Assembly (NCBI GenBank): GCA_037039685.1
Contig: JAWNGF010000011.1
Span: forward strand, 1,178,001 to 1,242,000
DNA: 64,000 bases
Origin: Ceratobasidium sp. AG-K
Lineage: Eukaryota; Basidiomycota; Agaricomycetes; Cantharellales; Ceratobasidiaceae
Direction of reading: 5' to 3'
The position numbers and the translations under genes are program-made. The notes below the pieces were generated by a model. It had not been told where the DNA came from and did not search any database. It saw only the letters and a list, made by a program, of their open reading frames with translations. Of the stretch, positions 22,401-32,968 are shown one piece after another (position 1 is the stretch's first letter; each line of letters begins with the position of its first letter).

Positions 22401-25400
22401 TGAGGACCGAACAAAATCAGAGTGTTAGGAGGGAGACGATCAGGGTAAGTTCAATCAGACGTGCCTGAACGTCCATGATTGACGTGTTTGGTCCAGTTGA
22501 TGGGCATTATAGGGGCCCTGGACCCTTACAAGCGCAAGGTACGCTGTCTGCACACCTCGAGATGTCTAGAACTGAGATGTCTTGCGCAGGGCAAGCTAGC
22601 GGACTTGGATGAGGCTACGAATGAAGCTGTCAAGACGAACCCTCACGACGCAAACGCCGTCCTTCATGCTTCTGGCACGTCGTCAGAGGATTATTACCAA
22701 ACGGTGGTCTTCAATGCCCTACTCGGGATCCTCAAAGACAATGCTTTGCAGTCCAGCCACCACGCTAGTATTGACGCCATCATGTCAATATTCAAGACTC
22801 AACGATTGCGGTGTGTTCCGTTTTTGCCTCAAGTATGTACCCGTCTGTTGGATATGGGCTATAGAGTTAATATTATTAATAGATTATCCCGGCATTTTTC
22901 TCCGTCGTTCGATCGCCCAACCCACGCATGCAAGAGTTCTATCTGCAACAATTGACAATTCTCGTATCGATCGTCACGCAGCATATCCGCAATTATCTGC
23001 AAGAGATTATAGCCCTCATTCAGGAGCTCTGGGCGGCTAATTCCTCCCTACACACGGGACTGGTATCACTCATTGAGGCGCTGTCAAAGGCCCTCGACGC
23101 CGAATTTCGGACATACTTGCCGGCTTTGTTGCCACCTATGCTTAAGGTCCTCGATTCGGATCCGTCGGAAAAGCGGCAGTCGGCACAGATGAAAGTGCTG
23201 CATACACTTTACACATTCGGCCCCAATGTGGAAGAGTATATGCACCTCGTTATTCCTGTCATTGTTCGAACCCTGGAGTCGAGCGACAACCCACTGATCC
23301 TACGCAAGGGCGCCATCCAGACAATCGGTCGCTTATCTTCCAAGGTTAACTTCTCAGATCACGCGTCGCGAATAATTCATCCGCTCGTACGGCTACTTGC
23401 GTTGCAGAACAACGAACTGAGCATGGCTGTGATGGATACGCTATGCGATTTGATGCTCCAGCTCGGTCCGGACTTTGCCATCTTCGTTCCAATGGTCAAC
23501 AAAGCTGTGGTGCGGCTGGGCATCCAGCATCCCACATATCAGTCGCACGTTGCAAGATTACTTGATGGGGAGAGGTTACGAAGAGATTTCGGCACCCTGG
23601 TTCCGTAAGTATTCACTTTAGCTTTGGGCTTGTGATTCTAATATTGGCAACATCAAGTGGGGACGAAGACAGAAATGAACCTGCGGCTGCGCCTGAATCG
23701 ACCAAGATGGCGGTTAACCAGCAGCACCTGAAGCAGGCGTGGGACACATCTCAAGTTCGGTCCCGTGAGGATTGGTTGGAATGGATTCGTCGGCTTGCTG
23801 TTGAGTTCATGAAAGAATCCCCATCACATGCCCTGCGTGCGTGTATGAGTCTCGCGGACGTGCACATTCCGCTGGCCCGGGAGTTGTTCAATGCAGCATT
23901 TGTTTCTTGTTGGACGGAGCTCTTCGATCAATATCAGGTATTTGTATTTTTAAGCTCTCTCCCGAACAAACGCTGACTAGACTTTAACAGGAAGACCTTG
24001 TTCGATCGATCGAGGCTGCGATTACGACACCCAATGTCCCGCCAGAAATTATTCATATTCTACTCAATCTGGCGGAATTTATGGAGGTTGACGACAAGTC
24101 GCTTCCTATCGAAGCAAAGGTCCTTGGGGAGTATGCTTATTCGTACCATGCCTACGCGAAAGCTCTGCACTACAAAGAGTTGGAATCCTTCCAGGGGCGT
24201 TCGCCTCAAATCTACGAGTCGCTGATCGGAATCAACACCCAACTTCAACAGCACGATGCTGCCCTTGGAACCCTCGTCGTAGCACGCGAACTGTATGATT
24301 CAAAACATGAAGAATGGTACGAGAAGCTCGGGAAGTGGGAGGACGCCCTAGCGGCATACAACCGCAAGACCGGGGACGAGGCCGAGCAGTCCCAAGTGAT
24401 CATAGGCAAAATGAGGTTGGTGTTCGGGCATTGCCATTCGTGATCGGCACATGACTCATTTGGGATGACAGGTGTCTGCACGCCCTAGGTGAATGGGAAC
24501 AGCTTGCTTCGATGGTCGAGACAAAGTGGGCAAGTGCCACTGTCGAAGACCGTCGTGATATCGCGCCACTGGCAACGGCCGCAGCTTGGTCATTGAATCA
24601 ATGGGACAAGATGGATGATTACATTGGGTCCATGAAACCGGATTCGCCCAGCAAGGCATTCTACCGGGCAATCATTTCGGTTCATCGATGTCAATTTACC
24701 AAAGCGGCCAAACATATCGCCGTCGCACGCGACTTGCTCGATCCAGAAATGACAAATCTTGCTGGAGAAAGTTACCAACGGTCATATTGTAAGCCTGTTG
24801 AAATGCTTTTCGAATACTGTGGAATTCTAATTACCTTATTCAGCGGTAATCATTCGCATTCAAATGCTATCTGAGCTGGAAGAAATTATCCGTTACAAAC
24901 AATTGTCTGAACAACCAGATAAGCAGGCCACAATGCGAAAAACCTGGATGAAACGGTGAGTGTTGAAATCGAGATTCTTTCATCGGATAACTAATCAGAC
25001 GAACACGACAGGCTGCAAGGATGCCAGCCAAATGTTGAAACATGGCAGCGGGTGTTGCAAGTTCGCACTCTTGTTTTGCAACCAGATCAGGATACGCCCA
25101 TGTGGATCAAGTTCGCTAATCTTGCCCGAAAGAGTGACCGCATGAGACTGGCTGAAAAGACTATCGAGTCACTACGTCCGCATGTAGACCAAGTAAGCAT
25201 GCGGTCGCTTTCAACAGATCGCCAGCCGAGCTCATTCCTTACAGCAAGCTTCTCCTGAGGTTATCTACGCGCATCTAAAGTTCATGTGGGCCAGCGGTTC
25301 ACGTGTCGAGGCTGTTGAATATCTTCGGGATTGGGCAACAAAGCTTTCGGCCGATTTGGGCATGACCCAAGCTGAATTGTCCGGCCGCGTTCCAACGCTC

Positions 25401-26640
25401 GCGGCACGTGCCAAATCCAGTCCATATGCGACGCTCCTGGCCAGGTGCTACCTGAAAATAGGACAATGGCGATCTGAAATGCAAGAAGATTGGGCAGCAG
25501 TGAGTCAATTCATTGCTGATTAGGTACCTTCGAATTCATTTTTGGTTTCAGCGAGACATCCCAGACATTCTTCGCTGTTACTACCTCGCAACGCAATTCG
25601 ATAGCACCTGGTACAAGGCATGGCACACCTGGGCCATGTGTAATCTCGAAGTCATTGGACATCTCGAAAGCATCACTGATACGAGAACCGAAGAAGCTGC
25701 GCCGAACCTGGTCAGGCATGTTGCTGCGGCTATTCAAGGTGAGTGCATACAGAACAGATTTTTCCAAGGTTACCATCCAAACTGACTTTATTTAGGTTTC
25801 TTCCGTTCCATTGCGTTACGCAGCGACGCATCGTTCCAGGAAACGCTTCGGGTACTCACTTTGTGGTTCAAATTTGGTGCCCATGAAGAAGTCAGCCTAG
25901 CAATGACTGATGGCTTCCACACGGTCAATGTTACGACTTGGCTCGAGGTTATTCCGCAGATCATTGCACGCATTCAAACCCCGAGCGCACTCGTTCGTCG
26001 GTTGATCAGCCAGTTACTTAACGACGTTGGAAGGGCCCACCCGCAAGCGCTGATCTATCCACTTACGGTCGCATCTAAATCTTCATCGATTGCGCGCCGG
26101 AATGCCGCCACTTCTATTATGGACCGAATGCGGGAGCACCGTTTTGGAGCCTCTGCACGATCTTTTAGAAGCGTACGTTTACTGCGGTTGGGGAGTGTCG
26201 TAACTAAATCGATGTGATAGGCCCAACCACTACCCGTGAGACGGCTTTTTTTGCCCAAGTCTTTGGTCGAGAACTTCAAGATGGCTCGCGGTGTACGCGT
26301 CGTTTCCGAGCATATGGGGAGATAGGGGACTTGAACCAGGCGTGGGAAATTTACTCGATGGTAATACCTTGCCTTATGATTTACTTGATTTGGTAGGTTG
26401 AAGAAACTTTGTTTCAGGTCTTCAAAAAAAGTGGAGGAAGAAAGCAGCTCCAGCATTTGACAACTTCTGGGAACCTCCTAGTACGTCTCGCCTGAGTTGT
26501 CCGACAAGCCGGAATTTGGACTCCGCCTTGCCTGGTTTGTTTTAAAAATATAGCGAGGGACTTTAGCTGACCATCCGTCTTAGGAACATATGTGAGCGGC
26601 CCGACCGGTCATTCACAGTTGCGTCATTTGCGCCCACGTT
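19474..26640 (+). pseudogene. Truncated TOR kinase gene: HEAT and FAT kept, FRB and kinase domain lost
   Basis: TOR is the PI3K-related kinase at the centre of nutrient signalling. The ATG at 19474 leads through 'DPLHGIFQQLKN/KNEQVR' and 'QVAARELRDHV', then HEAT-repeat blocks such as 'DVNVMIAASKTLGRIAEMGG', 'HGSLLAYRELFLHAGM', 'EEPIFQCLGMLAAAVGPNL' and 'GGEDFMPHVPAMM', and a good FAT domain ('AYSYHAYAKALHYKELESF', 'EEWYEKLGKWEDALAAYNRK', 'WYKAWHTWAMCNLEV', 'RAHPQALIYPLTVASKS'). After 'SIMDRMREH' (about 26138) the FRB core is missing. The sequence jumps, in another frame, to 'VLEPLHDLLEA', then 'RETAFFAQVFGRELQ' and 'AYGEIGDLNQAWEIY'. Further frame changes occur near 26480, 26508 and 26610 ('VASFAPTF'). 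No kinase motif follows. A GGCA duplication at 20333-20340 also shifts the frame. It is either a decayed copy or a badly assembled one. Confidence 0.82.
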
Positions 26641-26681
26641 TTGGCTGTTGCCGCTTGCAGCGGGTCACAAAACCGGCGCCC

Positions 26682-26695
26682 GGGGGGGGGGGGGG
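26682..26695 (+). repeat. Poly-G run of 14
   Basis: A homopolymer of 14 G lies about 50 bp after the last recognisable TOR-like segment. The TOR resemblance stops at this point. It could mark a rearrangement boundary or a sequencing/assembly artefact. Confidence 0.8.
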
Positions 26696-27251
26696 ACTGA
26701 CCACCAACCAACGCGCATACGCGGGACCTCTGCCGATTGGGTAGTACAATACATTTTGGTCCCCAACATGGGCGCGTTACCGCGGAATTGTCTGTGGCGC
26801 GATGAACCAAATGACAGGCAAGGGTCTTCGGGCCAGGATCGTGACATATCTGTGCCTCGCAACAGAAGGGGAGGCGTTTTGAGCGCGCCACACATACCCG
26901 TTTTGGTTGATGAGCGTGTTCGAGCCTTGTGGCCAGAGTTCGAGTGTCGTGTGTGCATGGGATGAATAGAATTGTAATTGGAAGTACAGCCCCCTGTGAC
27001 CAAGCCTAAATACGTACATATATTCTAGAGGGAGAAATAACAATGTGGATACATGGAGGAATGAATCATGAATGATGTAACAGTGGGCAGCGATGGAACA
27101 AATTGAGACAAAGTGCGAAACTGGCTGGCTGCGGGGTGTGGGGGAAAATCGCCCGACCTAGTGGGATCTTCTAGACTGGTGATAGTCGAGCTATTTGGCC
27201 CCACACATCCTAGTCCAAATTATGGCGGTAGATCCGCTATGGAAGTGACTT
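26696..27251. other. Intergenic after the TOR remnant
   Basis: No coding motif. I looked for TOR kinase signatures (a glycine-loop-like 'GHEDLRQDERVMQL' equivalent, the DRH catalytic loop and the DFG equivalent) in both directions and saw none. Confidence 0.5.
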
Positions 27252-28736
27252 CTATCGTGGCTGTTCGTCGACCTTGAAAGCCCATACTGTATGAAATCTC
27301 ATAATCAGCTTTAGCTTTGGGTCGACAAAGTGGTCGTCAAGAGCGCCAGACACGATATCCTCTGCCTCAGCCGTTGAGAGACCGGCGTGCGTAGTTAGCA
27401 ATGGCACTAGGCTCGGCCAGCCGTGTCGCAAACCCAGCACGGATAGACGGCCCGCTTCATGTAGATGGGGCTGAGCCTGTGGGTCTGCCCAAGGTGTTGC
27501 GGGGAGGTGATAGGTAACCGGTGTGATATCTTTGAACCCAGAGGCCGGAACACGAACCGAATTTGTTGAAGTGGGCTGGCCCGATGAGAGCGAGGGAGTG
27601 GGTAGGTATGAAGATGACCCGGCAGTGCTAAATGATAGCCCAGAGCTGTCGCTGTCCGACTCTGAACCACTGGCATACGAAGTAGAGGCTGGAGCGCGTA
27701 TAAACTGGCTCGAGTCTGCAAGAATGCTCGGAAGCTGGCGACCCGCATCCACCATCACGTTTTGAGCGGCTAGGGCTTGGCGTACGAACCACAGTCCACG
27801 AGAGAGTCGTGGGACTGGGTCAACAATGGGAACATCTGGGTGGTCTGCCTCGTAAATCTCGTTTTCGAATTCCCCAGACACAAAGAGTCCGCCGGGCCGG
27901 AGGACACGATGCAATTCACGAAGTAGAGCGCGGTAGTTTCCGACCTGTAGGTGGTATCAGCCTATACAACTCCCGGGTTCAATAGTGATAACCATATTAC
28001 CTTATTCGCGGTGTGCCGCACATGTACCATGTCAAAACTGGCGTCTGCCTCGGCCAATCCGGCGTACAAGTCATACACTTCAAAGGTAATGTTCCCTCGT
28101 GGTGTATGCGCCGCCATCGGCGAGAAATCCAGGCTCACAAAGTCGACGTGCGGAAATTCGGCCGCCATTTCTTGTACCCTAAAAGTCAAGGCGTTAGATC
28201 AATACCGGAATTTACACGGAGACATAGAGGTGCAAAGTGTCGTAATCGAGAGTGGAGATAGTGTAAAGCTTACCATGTTCCTTGCTGAGTCCCAATATCG
28301 AGCACGCGTTTTGGAGCGGTGAATGGATCATGTCGTAGATGTGAAGCAACCGGTCCAACGCAGTTTCGTCCAACAGCTAGTTTCAATGCGAGGTGCTCTC
28401 GATCAAGTCGATTAGTTTCCTGCTCGTCTTGCGGTAGGAAAATGGGGAGTTCTGGATCGACAGGAAACAGACGTCCGTCGACATTCTGAAAGTACGCTGG
28501 ATAACGCATTGGATTACGCTCGGTGGAGTGGATACTGTCAACGTACCAAGCGCTTCTTGGGACGAGAGCGTACTTGCAGAATGTTGAGAGGACAGGGAAG
28601 TCGCATCTGAATCGGAATCGTACGGAGAAAAACTAGTGGAGGGGGAGTAGACATTGCCCGACACAAAGTATACAACAGCGCCGGAATCGTCGCAGATTCG
28701 AGGCTGGACTTCATCAAGCAAGCGCGGAATGACCAT
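27252..28736 (-). CDS. SAM-dependent methyltransferase, LaeA-like
   Basis: Class I methyltransferase of the LaeA/UMTA type, a group tied to regulation or tailoring of secondary metabolism in fungi. The ATG at 28736 gives a Ser-rich N-terminus. The catalytic part shows 'LPQDEQETNRLDREHLALKL', the SAM-binding motif I 'RVLDIGTQQGTW', an acidic loop ending motif II 'FVSLDFSP', 'ASFDMVHVRHTANKVGNYR' and the post-motif 'LHRVLRPGGLFVSGEFE'. A Ser-rich insertion (about 27700-27550) precedes the C-terminal 'LSTAEAEDIVSGALDDHF'. Three introns; the first, near 28550-28500, is not settled because two splice choices give different N-terminal joins. It is divergently transcribed from the PSO2 gene. No biosynthetic genes are near, so a cluster-specific role is not supported. 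Confidence 0.83.
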
Positions 28737-29503
28737 TGGTTGGTTGACTGATTGACTCTGTAAGCTGAAGGAGAACCCGGCAATAACTAATAGCGAGATC
28801 TCACCGGGGATCGGTTCGTTGATTCGTAGGTGGGTGCGTTTTCGTTTTTACAGGAAATCGCTGGGTGGAGGCAAGGACTTGGCCGAATGGAGGGGGTTCA
28901 GAGAATTGTGAGGCAGGCGTTGCCACCACGCGCGTATATATGATTGCCTTGGATGTGCAGACTGGCGCGCGGGATTTGAAAATTAGGAGATCTCGGAACA
29001 CAGATGACTTGTGATTTGACGCGCAACTGATGCAGTGCCCTTCGTCCCCGGGTTTAGCCTGGGACGTCAGCGGTCAACGTCATCAGGATCCGAGAATAGG
29101 CTGTCTTGAGGTATTTGCTGTCTGCACCAGGACTATTTCACATTGTAGTCTCGTTGATTATCGCGAAGTATACACTCAGTCTCGGGTACTCTCGTCCACG
29201 ACGGTCGATAATGTGGGTGCCTCGATTTAAGCTTGGGAAGGATAGCCCAGGCTGAACAACGTTGTTGCCCGTTGCTGTAGTGCGCTTACATTTTACGTGA
29301 ATCAAGTCTCTTCGCTGAGACGGCCGAGACGAGAAGGTCAGGACCTGAAACCAAGCGATGGTCGAGCCCCGATCCGCCGGGCCATCACGTGGCTAGTCTC
29401 CGCGAATCGCGTCTCCTCCCGACCACCATCACCTTTTCTCGATCTTCAGGATATAACTCTGATTTGGATTCCTACTTTGTAAATCGCGTGAAGTCTAGTT
29501 TGG
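28737..29503. promoter_or_regulatory. Divergent promoter, methyltransferase and PSO2
   Basis: A 767-bp intergenic region. Two ACGTCA motifs (CRE/ATF-like) lie 15 nt apart near 29064 and 29079. Their use is untested. Confidence 0.3.
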
Positions 29504-32049
29504 ATGCCCTCCTCAGAGTCTTTCAAGAAGCGCAAGCAAAGTCCTTCCCTTGGAGAATCCCGGACCCTTCTTAGCTTCTTCAGTACTAAACGACCCAGAC
29601 AAAGCCCCTCCGTTTTATCTGACACTACTGCGTCCAACCAAAGCCGCGGGGAAAAGTGCGATATTATTGTGATATCTGACGACGAAGAATGCACTCCAAA
29701 AACTCCTGCGATTGGCGTTGATGAAATATTGGATTTGAGTTTTAGTGGCGACGATTGGGACTCCAAGGAAAACCAAGCGCTTGACGTCGAAGACGAGGGC
29801 GACCCAGAAGTGGATGCACCCGGCCTGGCGTTGTCTACAACCAACGCCTCCCCACGATGTCTAGGTGAAAAGCTACTCGCTGACACTGCAAGTCTTGGCA
29901 CATGCACAATTTGCGGCTTGTTGCTATTAGACGCCACCGATAAGGTATAATTGCATATCTTTGTCCAGGCTCGCTATTGACAAATTTGTCCCAGGAAATC
30001 AATGACCACGTTGCTCAGTGTCTCTCCAAGTCGGTGGCCGGCCCGAGCCGTAGTGACAATCCACCAATTTTCAACACACCTCAAAGGCAAACGGAGCCCA
30101 GGAACGACAGCCTCCATACGCGGAACAAGACGGCCTCCGAAACTCCGAATGCGCTGAACAAACTCATGTCATCAAGGGAAGAAAAAGAGGCTTGGGACGC
30201 TGTAGATACCGCGAGGAACGCGAAACGTGATGTGAAACCCCGGAAGAATGAGGGCAAGGGGAAGGGGAAGGGAAAGGCCGATGACAATACCAAGGGCGGT
30301 ACGAGACAACGGCGGCCTGCACCGTTTTACAAGGTCAGTCACTTGGTAGTGTCTGTGATAAACATGTTGAACCCAGTCGCTCAAAAGGTCATGCCTGGAA
30401 TGCCCATTGCGGTAGATGCGTTCTGTTATGGCAAGATACCTGGGGTAACTGCCTATTTTCTCTCGTGCGTAACCCTCAAGTTTTGCACCTGTAGGCGAGC
30501 TCACCTGGTTTCCAGACATGCTCACTCAGATCATTATACGAACTTGTCTTCGACCTGGAAGAACGGCCCAATATACTGTTCCGGTGAGATTGCCGCATCG
30601 CTCGAATGATATTTGCTAACTATAAGCGTGGATAGAGACGACTGCGAATCTCATAAAACACATGTTACGTGTAGACCCTAAATGGGTAAATCCCCTTTCA
30701 GAAAATGAAGCTGTAGAAATACCAGATACTGGAGGTGTCAAGGTCACGCTTATTGACGCAAACCATTGTCAGTTTTTCTCGACTCGAATAAGATCACGCC
30801 TTTTATTGACCCATTCAACCCACATACAGGCCCAGGATCGTCGTTATTCGTCTTTTCAGGGAAGCAGACGGTCGATGCGGGAGATTCGCACGTCAAGTCT
30901 TCATTTGTAGGAAGCAACCGCGAGTTCACGTATTTGCATTGTGGGGATTTTCGTGCGTGTCCCACACATGCGTTGCATCCTGCAATTCATGGCAAACGGT
31001 TGGATACTGTTTATTTGGATACGACGTACCTGAACCCGAAAGTGAGCGCCCATAACCTTGCTTGGCTCAATCACCGAGGCTAACCCTGCGCTACTCGTCT
31101 GAAAGTACTGTTTCCCGCCTCAGGCCTTAGTCATCGATGCTTGCGCTGAGCTCGCTAAGCAATACATACAGGGGGGCAAGGCCAAATCGCTTTTCACTCC
31201 AAGTGCCAGCCCAACAGTCAAGCCTGGCTGGTTCACTCCATCGACGAAAGTGGCCGCTCGGCTACAGTCTCAAACATCATACCCCGATGCTTCGCCAGGG
31301 AAATCAGAACCAAGCAGAAGAGTCCTCGTGGTTGTTGGGACGTACACTATTGGCAAAGAACGTGTTCTTAAAGGTGTGCATCCTTTTCGTTTTCCGCTTT
31401 GCGAGTTATTTGACATGCGGTGTTGACATAGCCATCGCCAAAATGCTATCGTCGAAGATATACTGCAACGGACGCAAGAATGCTGTGTTCATGTGCCAGG
31501 CGGACTCCGACTTGCATACAATGCTAACCAAGGATCCAAAGGAAGCATGTGTTCATGTGCTCCCTCTTGGTCAAATCAATATTGAGAGGTTGGGCGAGTA
31601 TCTTGACCTGCATCACGACCAGTACGATCAAGTACTAGGGTTTAGGCCAACCGGATGGACGTAAGTGCATGTATGCGCTGATGTGTTCGATAATCACACT
31701 GTTTTCGGGGTTTAGGTACACGCCACCTGCGGGTCTATCTACTGCGCCGACTATAGAACAGATACTCGCTCAAGCACGAGCTCACAAATACACCGCAGCT
31801 GATTTACGCCCCCAACGAGGGTCAAATGCACGAGTCACAATCTACGGCGTCCCCTATTCTGAACATTCGTCGTTTAGAGAACTAACCTGCTTCGCATTGA
31901 GTATTGACTGGGTACGAATGATTGCCACTGTCAATGTGAGCAGTGCAGATAGTCGTCAGAAAATGTCAGCCTGGTTCGAAAAATGGGCCAAGGCACGAAA
32001 GGATAGGAAGGGAGCGATGGTTGAGCACCGTAGCGAGGACTATTGGTAA
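29504..32049 (+). CDS. pso2: DNA interstrand cross-link repair nuclease Pso2/Snm1
   Basis: 5'-exonuclease of the metallo-beta-lactamase/beta-CASP family that processes DNA interstrand cross-links in the nucleus. The ATG at 29504 is followed by a PCNA-box-like '[11 protein letters not shown]' (the usual leading Gln is missing) and an acidic stretch with a SUMO-interaction-like '[10 protein letters not shown]'. Next comes a UBZ4 zinc finger (C-x2-C in 'CTICG' with the distal His and Cys in 'HVAQC'). The nuclease core follows: '[16 protein letters not shown]' with the HxHxDH metal site, '[14 protein letters not shown]', '[11 protein letters not shown]', '[11 protein letters not shown]', '[15 protein letters not shown]' and the beta-CASP end '[18 protein letters not shown]'. 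About eight short introns interrupt it. Architecture and residues look complete, so it is probably active. Confidence 0.92.
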
Positions 32050-32676
32050 CCTTCCATGTAGAGACTTTTCTTGTTGATATGTTCTTGTTATCGAGTGCAT
32101 TGGTTTTGTCTTACAAATTAAGTTTGTTATGTGACCTCCAGAGTTCCCGCGCAGTCGCTTGGGCTATTGGAATTTTCTGTCGGCGTTTTGAGCTCCAGGG
32201 TTTGACGGTGAGCTGAGCGTGGGTTGGGGTGTAGCAACTTGAGTCGAATTTCACGGACTTGACACTGATTCATTTCAACAGAAATTATCCGAGGTTACAC
32301 CCATCTCAATACTAAGTTGTGGCACCTCGACTCTCAGTAGTGGCACCACCCATCTTCCATTCTTGGCACTGGGGTGCAGAAGCACTACAGTACACTTCCA
32401 GATTGACAGGATGGACCTGACCCGAGATGGTAAGGTTAGTAGATAAAACAAGGTATCCTAGGAAGCATGTTACCACCCAGACGAGGTAGTCGGAGTCTAA
32501 GAGTCAAGGAGTGTCCCACTTGGAATAGCTCCTTCCGCGGGCCGGTGTGTGCTTAGTTTCTCCCGGGTGTCTCCGCATATCACGACTTGTCTAAAATAGG
32601 AATATCGGATCAGGTCAGGATCGTGATCATCGCATAGCACAGTGGAGCCAGTCACATTCTCGGAGGATAAAGCGGG
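32050..32676. other. Intergenic between PSO2 and the transposon
   Basis: No coding region recognised. It holds the PSO2 3' end and then unique-looking sequence up to the TA target site. Confidence 0.45.
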
Positions 32677-32678
32677 TA
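32677..32678. repeat. TA target-site duplication, left
   Basis: The TA directly outside the left TIR matches the TA at 35684-35685. Confidence 0.85.
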
Positions 32679-32704
32679 CTAGAGCTGCCCGGGTACCGGG
32701 ACAC
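32679..32704 (+). repeat. Terminal inverted repeat, left
   Basis: 26 bp, exact reverse complement of 35658-35683. It is GC-rich and contains a KpnI-like GGTACC core. Confidence 0.95.
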
Positions 32705-32968
32705 GATTGATGGTTGTCTCTTACGCGTCCGAAACCAGTTCAAACCGTCCCGGACTTGGCAATGACAGCCCGCTCGGTATCAACTATGACCCTGCGATCT
32801 TGACCATATAAAAAATTGATCAGCGGGGGAGAACCAGGGGGTGAAGTCTAAAGGGGGGGCTGACCGACAAGTGGGACAGCCGGGCCGAGATCGGAATGAG
32901 CTAAGCATCAGCGGGTACAAAAAGATGTGCCATAAATAGTATATCTGTGTAATTTGTCAGCATGGTAT

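Noticed and set aside
26696..27250. Possible continuation of the TOR kinase domain
   Set aside because: None of the PI3K-like kinase motifs is present on either strand.
27523..27765. 80-codon plus-strand frame
   Set aside because: Antisense to the Ser-rich insertion of the methyltransferase.
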